In this document: piece by piece, positions 8,533-17,997 of the stretch | How the letters are laid out: every line of letters begins with the position of its first letter | How positions within the stretch are numbered: the first letter of the stretch is position 1 | DNA from: Azolla caroliniana | Lineage: Eukaryota > Polypodiophyta | Reading direction: 5' to 3' | DNA length: 64,000 nucleotides | Assembly (NCBI GenBank): GCA_043228905.1 | Contig: JBHGNT010000018.1 | Coordinates: 16,244,001 to 16,308,000 of the forward strand | Position numbers and translations under genes: made by a program | Notes under the pieces: generated by a model | What the model saw: only the letters and a program-made list of their open reading frames with translations | What the model was told of the DNA's origin: nothing | Databases searched by the model: none

Positions 8533-10536
8533 CCCGTCAAGATAACCTTACGGAGACCAGGACAGAAGGAACCGGAACCCTTGACGGCACAGAAACATGC
8601 CGTGACACAGGAAGAGGAAACGGAGGAGCCAGAAGAGCACCTCCAACGACGGTCAAGAAGTAGGACCGCCGAGACAGGAGGGGAGCGGTCGTACCCGCGA
8701 GAGGCAGAAACGCCCCCAACTCAACCTGAGCAAACCACAAGGGAAGAACCGGAACCGGTGCGTAGGGAACCGGTCTTGTCGACTTCTATAGAAGAAGTCA
8801 GTCCAACGGCTCCGGAGACGGCGAGAACCGGAACTCAACAGCCGGCGAGCCCAGCCAGAGCACACGGCGGCCAAGGAGTAGAACCAGAACGGCATATGCA
8901 GGCAATCAGGCCAGACAATTCCACGGTGAATGAGCCGACCCGACCAGTACAGCAACAGGGCACCAGTAGCATGTGGCTACGGTGGGTAGGCGAGCAAATC
9001 GCCGGAGTGGTCGAGTATATAGAGGCGGAAGAGAGAACGCACCAGGAACGGTTGCTCGTCACAACCGTAGATCTAGAGACGGCCCGGTCCAGAATCCGGA
9101 GCCTTGAACAAGACTTGGACAGGGTCACAAGGGAAACACAAGTCCAAGCACCGGTGACTCCGGGCAATGTACAGAATAAAGTGTCAAATCAACCTGTACA
9201 TAGCAATCAGACCCCGGCAACGGAAACCGTTCCGGAGAGAAATGCGGCACAAGCCCAAGAGCTTGCGGATTTAAAGGATGAGCTTGCTGCCCAAGAAGCG
9301 CTGAGGAGCCGCGAAAGAGAATTGAAGACGGCAGCGGAGGCAGAACTCCAAAAGACTGCTGAGAATCTACGCCGGGCCGAGGAGAGCTTACGGAAAGGCC
9401 ACCAAGCGTACGACCGGCTCAAGGAGGAGAAGGAGAAAATGCTGCAAGAGAAGGAGAGGCTCCGGAGGAACGCCGAAACAGAAGTAGAACGCCTGAAAGA
9501 GGAACTCCGGCAGGTAAAGGACCGGGAGGACCGAAACCATCGCCAGATCAACGGCAAGCTCAAACAAAAAACGGAGGAATTTGAGCAATTGCACCGGGAG
9601 TATAAACGGTTGCAAACGGAGCACAAGGAACGGACGGATGAGCTCCGGCAAGCAGTTGATCGGACCGCAACCGCATTCGCCAAGGAACAAGCTGAAAACA
9701 GAAGACGGTTGGAAGAGGCGGAGAAGGTTCGGACAGAGCTCCTCAGGCAACAGCAGGCGGAAAAAGAAAGAGCGGCGGAGGTACTGCAGAGGCTGCAAAC
9801 GACATATCAAGGGCAGCTGACGCGCTACAGGGAGCAGGCGGAGGATACGGCAAATCTCATCAAGCAGTTGAAGGAGGAGCGACAAGTGGTGGAAAGCAGA
9901 GCACAAATGGGAGCAAGTCGCATCCAGGATATAATGCGGGCCTGGTTGAACCAGACCAAGAGCTTGATTGACAACGGTTCCGTCAAATGGTGGACCAAGT
10001 GGGCCACGAACGCGGGGGAACTCCAATTGCTCCGGGCCGACGTAGAGAACCGGCGGAAGGAGGGAGATGATTGCTATATGCTGACTTCCGAAGACTTCAC
10101 CGGCATAAGGGATGAGCTTGCCGAAGACTTTCAAGCCTTGGCAGAGGACCAACTAGAGCAAGTCCGGCAACTTGTAGCTCAGCTGGACGACGACAGGCTG
10201 GAGGCGCAGATCCAGTTTGAAAGCTACGAGAGGTCCCGGATCCGGGGAGAGAAAGAACGAGAACCAGTTACGGTCAACCTTAGTGATGAGGAACCGTTAC
10301 TGGAAGGAGACCGGACCGGAAGCAGTCAAACGGAGATGCCGGAGCCAGAGAGACAAACGGAGCAGCCGGAGTCAGCGAAGCAAACGGAGCAGCAGCAGCA
10401 AGCAGAGCAGCCGGAGCAACCTCAGTCCCAACCGCAACCACAGCAGCAGCAGCAAGCACAGCCGCAACAACCACAACCGGAAGAACAAGTGGAAATTCTT
10501 GAACAAAGTAATTTGGACAATTTGGGTGAACAATGA
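8533..10536 (+). CDS. Element B extra ORF, C-terminal coiled-coil part
   Basis: This open frame of 667 codons lies directly downstream of, and in phase with, 7,642-8,532 after one TGA. Its first in-frame ATG is 8,896, so independent translation would lose the first 121 codons. The N-terminus is acidic, with proline and glutamate. From about 9,230 to 9,930 there is a long heptad-like, Glu/Lys/Arg/Gln-rich region predicted by eye to be coiled coil. The last 70 residues are Gln/Pro/Glu-rich. Function is unknown. Structural or Gag-associated roles are only guesses for extra ORFs of Tat-like elements. Base composition matches gag-pol, so it is not recent foreign DNA. Confidence 0.65.
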   Translation, partial: PVKITLRRPGQKEPEPLTAQKHAVTQEEETEEPEEHLQRRSRSRTAETGGERSYPREAETPPTQPEQTTREEPEPVRREPVLSTSIEEVSPTAPETARTGTQQPASPARAHGGQGVEPERHMQAIRPDNSTVNEPTRPVQQQGTSSMWLRWVGEQIAGVVEYIEAEERTHQERLLVTTVDLETARSRIRSLEQDLDRVTRETQVQAPVTPGNVQNKVSNQPVHSNQTPATETVPERNAAQAQELADLKDELAAQEALRSRERELKTAAEAELQKTAENLRRAEESLRKGHQAYDRLKEEKEKMLQEKERLRRNAETEVERLKEELRQVKDREDRNHRQINGKLKQKTEEFEQLHREYKRLQTEHKERTDELRQAVDRTATAFAKEQAENRRRLEEAEKVRTELLRQQQAEKERAAEVLQRLQTTYQGQLTRYREQAEDTANLIKQLKEERQVVESRAQMGASRIQDIMRAWLNQTKSLIDNGSVKWWTKWATNAGELQLLRADVENRRKEGDDCYMLTSEDFTGIRDELAEDFQALAEDQLEQVRQLVAQLDDDRLEAQIQFESYERSRIRGEKEREPVTVNLSDEEPLLEGDRTGSSQTEMPEPERQTEQPESAKQTEQQQQAEQPEQPQSQPQPQQQQQAQPQQPQPEEQVEILEQSNLDNLGEQ

Positions 10537-10588
10537 AGGGGCCGAGAAGGGTTCGACGTACAAGGTACTGTCCCACGGGCGTGCCATG
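10531..10588 (+). other. Element B putative polypurine tract region
   Basis: The purine-rich GAAGGGGCCGAGAAGGG lies at about 10,535-10,551, overlapping the ORF stop. It sits about 37 bases upstream of the 3' LTR instead of adjoining it. The bases next to the LTR (CACGGGCGTGCCA) are not purine-rich. The real plus-strand primer is therefore uncertain. Confidence 0.35.
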
Positions 10589-11008
10589 TGTTACCGGCCG
10601 GCAAGGAGTCCAAATTACGGAGTGAAGGAATTAATTAGATATGGTTGTAGATGAGCATAGTGTGGACGGACGGACTGGAAACGGTATGCCGTTCCAGATC
10701 CGGACGGATCCCGAATAGGTGCGAGAGGCACCGTTTTGTACTACGGGCCGGAAACCTATTTAAAGGCCCGGACCCCATTGTAATGACAGCGGATAATTAA
10801 TAGAGATTCTGATGTTTATACTTCTGTCTTGATTTCCGTTCTGTAATTACTGTTATATCTTACGCGTGTAATTAACCAAAGCAATCTAATCGTGAAACCT
10901 ACGTAAGTCGGTGTAATCGTTGAATCTTAATCCTATGCCGTAATCACCCTTTGGTGAAGTGTCTCCGGGACACCTTGTGTTAGGCCTTGTCCGGCTAAGA
11001 GAATAACA
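10589..11008 (+). repeat. Element B 3' LTR
   Basis: A 420-bp copy identical by eye to 1,134-1,553, beginning TGTTACC and ending AATAACA. It is followed by the target duplication GACCA at 11,009-11,013, after which element A sequence resumes. Confidence 0.95.
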
Positions 11009-12560
11009 GACCACTCCTACGACATAGGATAGGTTGGGTCGGGTCGCCACCATTGCGTACATGATACTTCCTACGGCCGATGCGTAGGGCATCTTTCCAT
11101 TAAGCTCTCTCTCCTTGTCCGTTGAAGCAGAGTCTCTGTCCGATAGTCGGATCGACGTTAGAAGCGGTGTTGGTGTTGGCTTCACATTCTCCATATTGAA
11201 GCACTTCAGCACCTTCCAGGTATAGTCGAACAGGGAGAGTCAGAGAGTCTTGGTCGTCCAATTTCGCTCGATCCTCATGCCCAGTATGTGACGGGTTGTC
11301 CGAGATCCTTCATCGCGAACTTGTCGTGAAGGCTCCGCTTCAGATTTCCGATCTCTGCTTGATTGCTTCCTGCAATCAGCATATCGTCAACATATAGGAT
11401 CAGATAAATCCTAGACTCATCGGCCAGTTGCCGAATGTACATGCATGGGTTAGAGTTGGATCGGTGCTATCCAAGTTACTTGATGTAGGAGTCAAACTTC
11501 TGGTACCACATCCTCAACTCTTGTTTCAAGCCATATAGACTTTTCTTTAACCGACATACAAGGTGACTGTCCTCCCCCGTCGTCGTGAAGCCTGCCAGTT
11601 GAGACATGCAGATGTCTTCTTCCAGATCTTCGTGTAGGAATGCCGTCTTTACATCCAGCTGCTCTAGCTCTAGGTCTTCTATCGCCACAACTCCTAGTAA
11701 GAGTCGAAGGGTGGTCATCTCGTCGTAGTCGACCCTGTATTCTTGTTTGAATCCCTTCGAGACGAGCCGAGCTTTGTACTTGGGTTTTCTGAGTCGAATA
11801 CATATTTGTATTGGAAAACCCATTTGCAAGGTAGCGGCTTCCTTCCAACTGGTAGTTCAACCAGCTCCCATGTCAGATTCTTGTGAATCAAGTTCATTTT
11901 GGATCTCATGGCTTGTAGCCATGTGTCGGCATCCGTTGTGGCCATAACTTCTTCATAAGTGTTTGGTTCGCCTGCATCAATGTAGTTGACGTAGTTGAGG
12001 CCCGGTTGATAGAACTATGTCGGCCTTCGAGCTCGTCTAGATCTTCTGGGTGCTGAGATAAGTGGTTCGGATTCTTCGATCGGCATTGTAGGTCGATCAA
12101 TACTTGTTGAACCGTTTGTGTCAGGAGTCTTGTTGGGTGACCTGCCCCCAAGTCGGGAGTTCAGTGGTGTCATGTTGTCCTCCCCTATGGACTTTGTCGA
12201 CTCGGTTCTGTTTCCTACTCGCATCTTGTTGAATTTTCTTGATTTGATTCTTGTCAAATTGGATCTATCGTTGATGGCTTTGTCTTCGAGTTCGACTAGT
12301 GGACTTCCTACCGATTCGGAGTCAGCAGGTATGTTGTCGGCTTGGCCGAGTTCAACTACTTGTCGAATCTCTGATTCGGCTTGGTGGATCGCTCTTTCTA
12401 CGACGTCCCTATCGTCTTTGAAAGATACCTTTTTCCCTACTATTTTTTATTGGTTCCGTTGAGAGAAGATTGAGTCTTCTTTGAAGACTACGTCACTGCT
12501 CCGATCAATTTCCGGTTCTCAGGGTCCCATAGCTGGTAGCCAAAGTCCCCATCGGTTCCG
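11009..12560 (-). pseudogene. Element A reverse transcriptase region, degraded
   Basis: Minus-strand Copia RT relic. Conserved RT segments can be read in pieces: WELVELPVGRKPLPCKWVF (about 11,810-11,870), the VDYDEM segment (about 11,710), LEQLDVKTAFLHEDLEED (about 11,610-11,670) and LVCRLKKSLYGLKQ (about 11,525-11,570). An acidic spacer typical of the Copia integrase-RT junction lies at 12,000-12,450. Frame changes and deletions are frequent, including loss of part of the central region. It is bounded by element B on the left and element C on the right. Element E (29,225-30,239) has the better-preserved equivalent. Confidence 0.8.
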
Positions 12561-13206
12561 TGTTGAAAAAACAGTGCTCGGCCACAACCGAGGAATAGGA
12601 TCAACACACAGAAAACGGGAAATACAAAGTGCACGAGGACAATAGGGAGAAAGGTACACTGGATATTTTACGTGGAAAACCCTAAATGGGAAAAAACCAC
12701 GGGAGTCCTCAAACTCCAACTATCACTATGAACAGGGATGTACACTGGTGAAGCTACAAGGCAACAACCTTGAGCTCACTGTCTTCGCCACAGGCGGCGG
12801 TAATACACAGAGGCAACGACCTCTTCGTCTCTCCCTCTCTCTCTCTCACTCGGCTGCTCTCACTCTTCACTCCTCTTGAGTGGAAAAACAGAAAAATGAG
12901 AAGCAACGTCAACTGTTTGCCCTAAGTCATATTTATACACATATGACTTTCGGGCCATTTACAAATATAGCCTCAAGGGCCCTTGGCAAACATATTCACA
13001 AATATGTCCCCGCATCCGGATCTCTCTCCGGGTACATAAGTCATCCGGCTCCGCAACCGGGGTCTTCATCATCCGGCTCCGTAACCGGGGTCTTCATCAT
13101 CCGGCTCCGTAACCGGGTACTCTTCATCACCCGGTTCCGTAACGGCCTCCGGGCTTGCCGTCATTCATCTCCGGACATCCCATCCGGAGGGACCGAAATC
13201 CCAACA
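12561..13206 (-). repeat. Element C 3' LTR
   Basis: A 646-bp LTR with a TATA-like TATAAATATGACTTA on the minus strand around 12,930-12,945. It contains two CCGG-rich 30-bp units around 13,045-13,110, where the other LTR has three. A CT-rich run lies at 12,826-12,850. Confidence 0.93.
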
Positions 13207-13216
13207 AACTCCCCCT

Positions 13217-16200
13217 TCACTTCGGCATGGGATGTCTCTCCAACCCGATCCTCTTCCGGCATGCTTCCAGCTTGTCGGGTGTGAGCACCTTGGTCAGCAT
13301 ATCCGACCCGTTCTCGTCCGTGTGGATCTTCGTCAGCACGAGCTCCTTGTCTTCTATCCTTTCCCGGATCCGGTGGTATCTACGCTGGATGTGCTTCGTC
13401 CGGGAGTGATAGGCCGCGTTCTTCGCAAGGTGGATGGCACTCTGACTGTCGCAGTAGAGTCGGTACTCCTCCTGCCGGATACCGAGCTCTCTAATGAAGT
13501 CCTTCATCCATATTATTTCCTTGCCGGCTTCAACAGCCGCCATGTACTCCGCCTCCGTGGTTGACAACGCAACCGTCTTCTGCAGCCTCGACTGCCACGA
13601 AACAGCTCCCCCTGCATACGTCATCACATACCCTGATGTGGACCGGCTGGTATCTGCATCAGCCGACATGTCCGAATCGGTAAAGACGTCGAGTTCGGGC
13701 TTACCGGAGCCGAATCGGAGGCACACGTTTGCCGTGCCCTTCAGGTATCGGAGTATCCACTTGGCCGCGTTCCAGTGCTCTTTGCCGGGATTGCTCATGT
13801 ACCGGCTCACCACTCCGACTGCATATCCTATGTCCGGTCTCGTACACACCATGGCGTACATCAGGCTTCCGACGGCAGAGGCATATGGCACTTTCATCAT
13901 GTCCTCCTTCTCAGCCTTTGTCTTGGGACTTTGCTTGTTGGACAGCTTGCAGTTTGCCGGGAGGGTCGATCCGACCGGTCTTGCTTCCGACATGTTGAAC
14001 CGTTTAAGCACCTTTGTCACGTACTTTTCCTGTGACAGCCACAACTGCTTCTTGCTCCGGTTCCGGATGATGTGCATCCCTAGTATTTGTCTCGCCGGAC
14101 CCAGGTCCTTCATTGAGAAGGTTCGGTGAAGAGCCTTCTTCAGCATCCGTATCTTGACCTGGTCCCGTCCGACGATCAACATGTCGTCCACGTACAGGAG
14201 GAGTATTAGAAAGTCTCCTCCTTCGAACTTCTTCACAAACACACAGTGGTCGGACTGCGTTTTGAGGTACCCTTCGTCGGTCATGAAGGAGTCGAACTTC
14301 CGGTACCATTGCCGGGGAGCCTGCTTCAGTCCGTAAAGGCTCTTCTTCAACCGGCATACCAGGTGCTCCTTCCCTTTCTTCTCGAATCCTTCCGGTTGAT
14401 GCATGTAGATCTCTTCTTCGAGGTCACCGTGAAGGAATGCCGTCTTCACGTCCATCTGTTCTACCTCGAGGTCCATGCTTGCCGCTATGCTCAGCACCGT
14501 CCGGATGGAGGTCATCTTCACTACCGGGGCAAATATCTCGTCGAAGTCGACGCCCTTCTTCTGCTGGAACCCCTTCACCACGATCCTGGCTTTGTATCTC
14601 GGGGGGTTTCCGGCATCTCCCGGTTTCAGCTTGAACACCCACTTGTTTCGAAGTGCCCGCTTTCCTTTCGGCAACTCCACAAGTTCATATGTGTGGTTCT
14701 CATGCAGGGAATCCATCTCCTCCTGCATGGCACTTAACCACCTGCGGCTATGGGTGTCAAGCTTTGCTTCTTCAAAACTCTCCGGCTCCCCCTCGTCGGT
14801 TAGCAGCACGTGCTCTGGTTCCGGAAATCTCCGGGGGGCCCTTCTCTCTCTTAGAGGATATCTCCGTTCCGGAGCTTCGGTAACCGGCTCCTCCGTTTTC
14901 TCTTCATCCGAATCCATTTCGGGATCGGGGCCGGTTCCGGTATCAGTTTCGTCTTCCTCGGCCGGTTCTGTTTCTTCACCGTCTTCGGCCGGATCCTCGA
15001 GTGCTAACCAGTCCCTTGCCGGTCGGGACTGCTCTTCGTAGAGTTGATCCTCACCGGTCGACTTGGAGCTCTTCATCTTCTTCTCCGACTCCCAGTCGGC
15101 GAGTGTCTTGTCCTCCATGAAGATGATATCTCGACTCCTGAATATCTTCTTGTCGACCGGGTCCCATACTCGGTAGCCGAACTCGTCGTCGCCGTAACCG
15201 AGGAATATGCATGGCCGGGTCTTCGGATCTAGCTTTCCTCTCCGGTCCTTTGCCACATGCACGTATGCGAGACACCCGAACACCTTCAGATGCCGGTAGG
15301 ATACTTCCCTACCGGTCCACACTCTCTGCGGCGTGTCTCCGTCCAAAGGTACTGAGGGTGATCTGTTTATCACGTATGTCGCCGTCGACATTGCCTCAGC
15401 CCAAAACCCCTTGGGTAATTTCGCATGCGCCAGCATAGTCCGGACCCTCTCCATTATGGTCCGGTTCATCCTCTCGGCCAGCCCGTTCAATTCCGGCGTC
15501 TTCGGCACAGTAAACTCGAGCCGGATTCCCTTCGAGCGACAGTACTCCTGGAACTGCCCCCGGTATTCCCCTCCGTTATCCGCTCGTATCGCTTTCAGCT
15601 TCTTGCCGGATTCCCTTTCCACTCTCGCGTGGAGTTCTTTGAAGACGGGCAATACTTGGTCCTTTGTCTTCAACGGTGCCATCCACAGCTTCCGGCTGTG
15701 GTCATCAATGAATGTCACGAAGTACTGGGCTCCGCCATGTGACTTCGTCTCTACTTGACACACGTCAGTGTGCACCAACTCCAATGGTGCGCTACGTCTC
15801 GTCGGTGGCCTTGTGTGGAAGGAGGTCCGGTTTTGCTTACCGGCCAGACAGTCGGTACACTTCCCCAAGTGTACATGCTTTACCGGTATCAGGTTGTCTT
15901 CGGCAAGCCTCTTCATCCCCTTCTCACTCATGTGGCACAGTCTTTTGTGCCACAGCTCACCGGCAGTGTCGGCTGCCACATTCAGCTCTTCCGGACATAA
16001 ACGGGCATTCATCAGGTACAGTGTGTTGTCTTTCCGGGCCCGAGCCACTATCAGGCTCCCCTTGCTGAACTTCATTTCGCCGTTCCGGATGCTACCCGTG
16101 TAGCCTTCATCGTCTAGCCTCCCGGCCGAAATCAGGTTCAATCGAACCTCCGGAACGTGTCGGACATCCTTCAGCAGCATTTTGCATCCGGTCGGGGTTG

Positions 16201-17290
16201 TCAACCACACGTCTCCTATGCCGGCAATCCGGCACGTACCTTCATTTCCCATCCGAACACAGCCATGCTCACCGGCTGTGTAGGATGAGAAGTATCTTTT
16301 CTCCGGGGTCAGGTGGAACGATGCTCCGGAATCGACCACCCAGGTCGTCTCATCGCCGACAATGTTTAGTTCACCTTCTTCGGTGATAAGCATGATTTCT
16401 TCCTCACTTGCCGCGAGTGCCATCGTTCCTTTCCGGTCCTGCCCTCGCCGATCCGGACCTCTCCGGTCCGTGGCTCCCCGGTATGCACCGTTTCTCTCCG
16501 GTGACTTCTTCGAATCGGTGTCGTCGGCTCCGTTGTCCTTTCGGTAATGCCGACAATTCTTCCGGAAGTGCCCCGGCTTCCCACAGTGGAAGCATGTGGG
16601 TCTTCCTCTTGACTGCGACCGGGTCCCCGACTTCTCCCGTCTTTGCGGACTCCGGTTCCATTGTCTTCCCCGTTCCGATTCGGTAAGCAGCGCCTTCGAG
16701 TCGGAGGCCGGTTCTTTATCTCTCCGACGCGCTTCTTCGTTCAAAATTCTTGTCTTTACCGTTTGTAGAGACAAGTTATCTTCGGTGCAGGAGGTGCTGA
16801 GAGTCACCACCAAGTTCTCCCAGCTTTTCGGCAATGTACACATCAGAATGATGGCTTGCATTGCATCCTCCAACGGGAACTTGATCGCCGCAAGCTGGTT
16901 CACGAATCCCATGAACGTGCTCACATGTTCCACCATATTCTCGCCGTCCCGGTACTTGAGGTTCACTATCTTCCTCATCAGGGAGGTCCGGTTCAACGCA
17001 TTCTTCCTCTCGTAGAGGCCCGACAGCTTCTTCCACATCTCATATGCGTTGGTGTCGTTCGCCACATGTTGTAGGACGCTTACATCGACATATTGCCGGA
17101 TCGTCGCTACGGCTTTCCGGTTCAGGAGCTTCCACTCCGACTCTATTACTCCCTTGGGTATCTCGGCATTGTCGATCGGTTCGTACAGGTCTCGGACGAT
17201 GAGAAGGTCTTCCATCTTTATCTTCCAGTCGGCGTAGTTCTGTGAGTTCAACACCATCATGCCCGGAGGCCCACTACCGCCGCCTTCCAT
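13217..17290 (-). CDS. Element C Gag-Pol polyprotein (Copia)
   Basis: Intact 1,357-residue frame starting at the ATG at 17,290, just inside the primer site (MEGGGSG). The frame stays open further upstream, but only into the LTR. Gag occupies the first 230 residues, with the motif LNSQNYADWKIKMEDLL. The CCHC knuckle CFHCGKPGHFRKNC is at about 232. The protease motif WVVDSGASFHL is at about 316. Integrase has an HHCC region at about 445-490 and D, D and E near 512, 572 and 606. Reverse transcriptase starts near 865 with YVDD at about 1,035. RNase H lies at about 1,200-1,330. Integrase before RT defines Copia. Every key motif is present. Length equals that of element D and is normal for plant Copia. 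Confidence 0.95.
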   Translation of the reverse strand: MEGGGSGPPGMMVLNSQNYADWKIKMEDLLIVRDLYEPIDNAEIPKGVIESEWKLLNRKAVATIRQYVDVSVLQHVANDTNAYEMWKKLSGLYERKNALNRTSLMRKIVNLKYRDGENMVEHVSTFMGFVNQLAAIKFPLEDAMQAIILMCTLPKSWENLVVTLSTSCTEDNLSLQTVKTRILNEEARRRDKEPASDSKALLTESERGRQWNRSPQRREKSGTRSQSRGRPTCFHCGKPGHFRKNCRHYRKDNGADDTDSKKSPERNGAYRGATDRRGPDRRGQDRKGTMALAASEEEIMLITEEGELNIVGDETTWVVDSGASFHLTPEKRYFSSYTAGEHGCVRMGNEGTCRIAGIGDVWLTTPTGCKMLLKDVRHVPEVRLNLISAGRLDDEGYTGSIRNGEMKFSKGSLIVARARKDNTLYLMNARLCPEELNVAADTAGELWHKRLCHMSEKGMKRLAEDNLIPVKHVHLGKCTDCLAGKQNRTSFHTRPPTRRSAPLELVHTDVCQVETKSHGGAQYFVTFIDDHSRKLWMAPLKTKDQVLPVFKELHARVERESGKKLKAIRADNGGEYRGQFQEYCRSKGIRLEFTVPKTPELNGLAERMNRTIMERVRTMLAHAKLPKGFWAEAMSTATYVINRSPSVPLDGDTPQRVWTGREVSYRHLKVFGCLAYVHVAKDRRGKLDPKTRPCIFLGYGDDEFGYRVWDPVDKKIFRSRDIIFMEDKTLADWESEKKMKSSKSTGEDQLYEEQSRPARDWLALEDPAEDGEETEPAEEDETDTGTGPDPEMDSDEEKTEEPVTEAPERRYPLRERRAPRRFPEPEHVLLTDEGEPESFEEAKLDTHSRRWLSAMQEEMDSLHENHTYELVELPKGKRALRNKWVFKLKPGDAGNPPRYKARIVVKGFQQKKGVDFDEIFAPVVKMTSIRTVLSIAASMDLEVEQMDVKTAFLHGDLEEEIYMHQPEGFEKKGKEHLVCRLKKSLYGLKQAPRQWYRKFDSFMTDEGYLKTQSDHCVFVKKFEGGDFLILLLYVDDMLIVGRDQVKIRMLKKALHRTFSMKDLGPARQILGMHIIRNRSKKQLWLSQEKYVTKVLKRFNMSEARPVGSTLPANCKLSNKQSPKTKAEKEDMMKVPYASAVGSLMYAMVCTRPDIGYAVGVVSRYMSNPGKEHWNAAKWILRYLKGTANVCLRFGSGKPELDVFTDSDMSADADTSRSTSGYVMTYAGGAVSWQSRLQKTVALSTTEAEYMAAVEAGKEIIWMKDFIRELGIRQEEYRLYCDSQSAIHLAKNAAYHSRTKHIQRRYHRIRERIEDKELVLTKIHTDENGSDMLTKVLTPDKLEACRKRIGLERHPMPK

Positions 17291-17306
17291 TTTCTGTGTT
17301 ACCGTC

Positions 17307-17318
17307 GCTCTGATACCA
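17307..17318 (-). other. Element C primer-binding site
   Basis: TGGTATCAGAGC on the minus strand, three bases inside the 5' LTR. This is the standard plant Copia primer site, complementary to the 3' end of initiator-type tRNA-Met. Confidence 0.9.
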
Positions 17319-17321
17319 ATT

Positions 17322-17997
17322 TGTTGAAAAAACAGTGCTCGGCCACAACCGAGGAATAGGATCAACACACAGAAAACGGGAAATACAAAGTGCACGAGGA
17401 CAATAGGGAGAAAGGTACACTGGATATTTTACGTGGAAAACCCTAAATGGGAAAAAACCACGGGAGTCCTCAAACTCCAACTATCACTATGAACAGGGAT
17501 GTACACTGGTGAAGCTACAAGGCAACAACCTTGAGCTCACTGTCTTCGCCACAGGCGTCGGTAATACACAGAGGCAACGACCTCTTCGTCTCTCTCTCTC
17601 TCTCTCTCTCACTCGGCTGCTCTCACTCTTCACTCCTCTTGAGTGGAAAAACAGAAAAATGAGAAGCAACGTCAACTGTTTGCCCTAAGTCATATTTATA
17701 CACATATGACTTTCGGGCCATTTACAAATATAGCCTCAAGGGCCCTTGGCAAACATATTCACAAATATGTCCCCGCATCCGGATCTCTCTCCGGGTACAT
17801 ACGTCATCTGGCTCCGCAACCGGGGTCTTCATCATCCGGCTCCGTAACCGGGGTCTTCATCATCCGGCTCCGTAACCGGGGTCTTCATCATCCGGCTCCG
17901 TAACCGGGTACTCTTCATCACCCGGTTCCGTAACGGCCTCCGGGCTTGCCGTCATTCATCTCCGGACATCCCATCCGGAGGGACCGAAATCCCAACA
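17322..17997 (-). repeat. Element C 5' LTR
   Basis: A 676-bp LTR that drives element C. It carries three copies of a 30-bp CCGG-rich unit around 17,810-17,905, one more than the 3' LTR. The TATA-like motif is on the minus strand around 17,690-17,706. Confidence 0.93.

Larger units (their letters stand above)
1134..11008 (+). mobile_element. Gypsy LTR retrotransposon B, Tat/Athila-like, young and nearly intact
   Basis: A 9,875-bp element with 420-bp LTRs that I read as identical, flanked by the perfect 5-bp duplication GACCA (1,129-1,133 and 11,009-11,013). Contents in order are the LTR, a primer site at 1,560, a single 1,954-residue gag-pol ORF, an A36 tract, a second long coding frame (7,642-10,536, one TGA), a purine-rich stretch and the LTR. 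Integrase after RNase H makes it Gypsy. The lack of a visible chromodomain, the GEVLGKWVNGFRLKPY-like C-terminus and the additional downstream frame resemble the Tat/Athila group. It inserted in element A between the RT and RNase H relics. Identical LTRs imply very recent insertion. Confidence 0.93.
12561..17997 (-). mobile_element. Copia LTR retrotransposon C, intact
   Basis: A 5,437-bp element on the minus strand, flanked by the perfect 5-bp duplication TTCCG (12,556-12,560 and 17,998-18,002). LTRs are 646 bp (12,561-13,206) and 676 bp (17,322-17,997). They differ mainly by one extra 30-bp repeat unit and about four substitutions. The minus-strand primer site TGGTATCAGAGC is at 17,318-17,307. 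A polypurine tract (GAAGTGAAGGGGGAGTT on the minus strand) adjoins the 3' LTR. The single gag-pol frame is uninterrupted. It inserted in the integrase-RT junction of element A and is potentially autonomous. The internal region closely matches element D, in the opposite orientation. Confidence 0.95.

Noticed and set aside
8581-8896. Independent start of the coiled-coil ORF at 8,581
   Set aside because: The codon there is TTG, not a normal eukaryotic start. The frame is better explained as continuous with 7,642-8,532 across one TGA.
9388-10152. Long antisense ORFs opposite the gag-pol and coiled-coil frames
   Set aside because: They are shadows of GC-rich coding sequence with no recognisable domain, and they disappear in related elements.
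17291-17395. N-terminal 35-residue hydrophobic extension of element C gag-pol, signal-peptide-like
   Set aside because: It lies in the LTR and across the primer site. The ATG at 17,290 matches the start in element D and is the conserved one.
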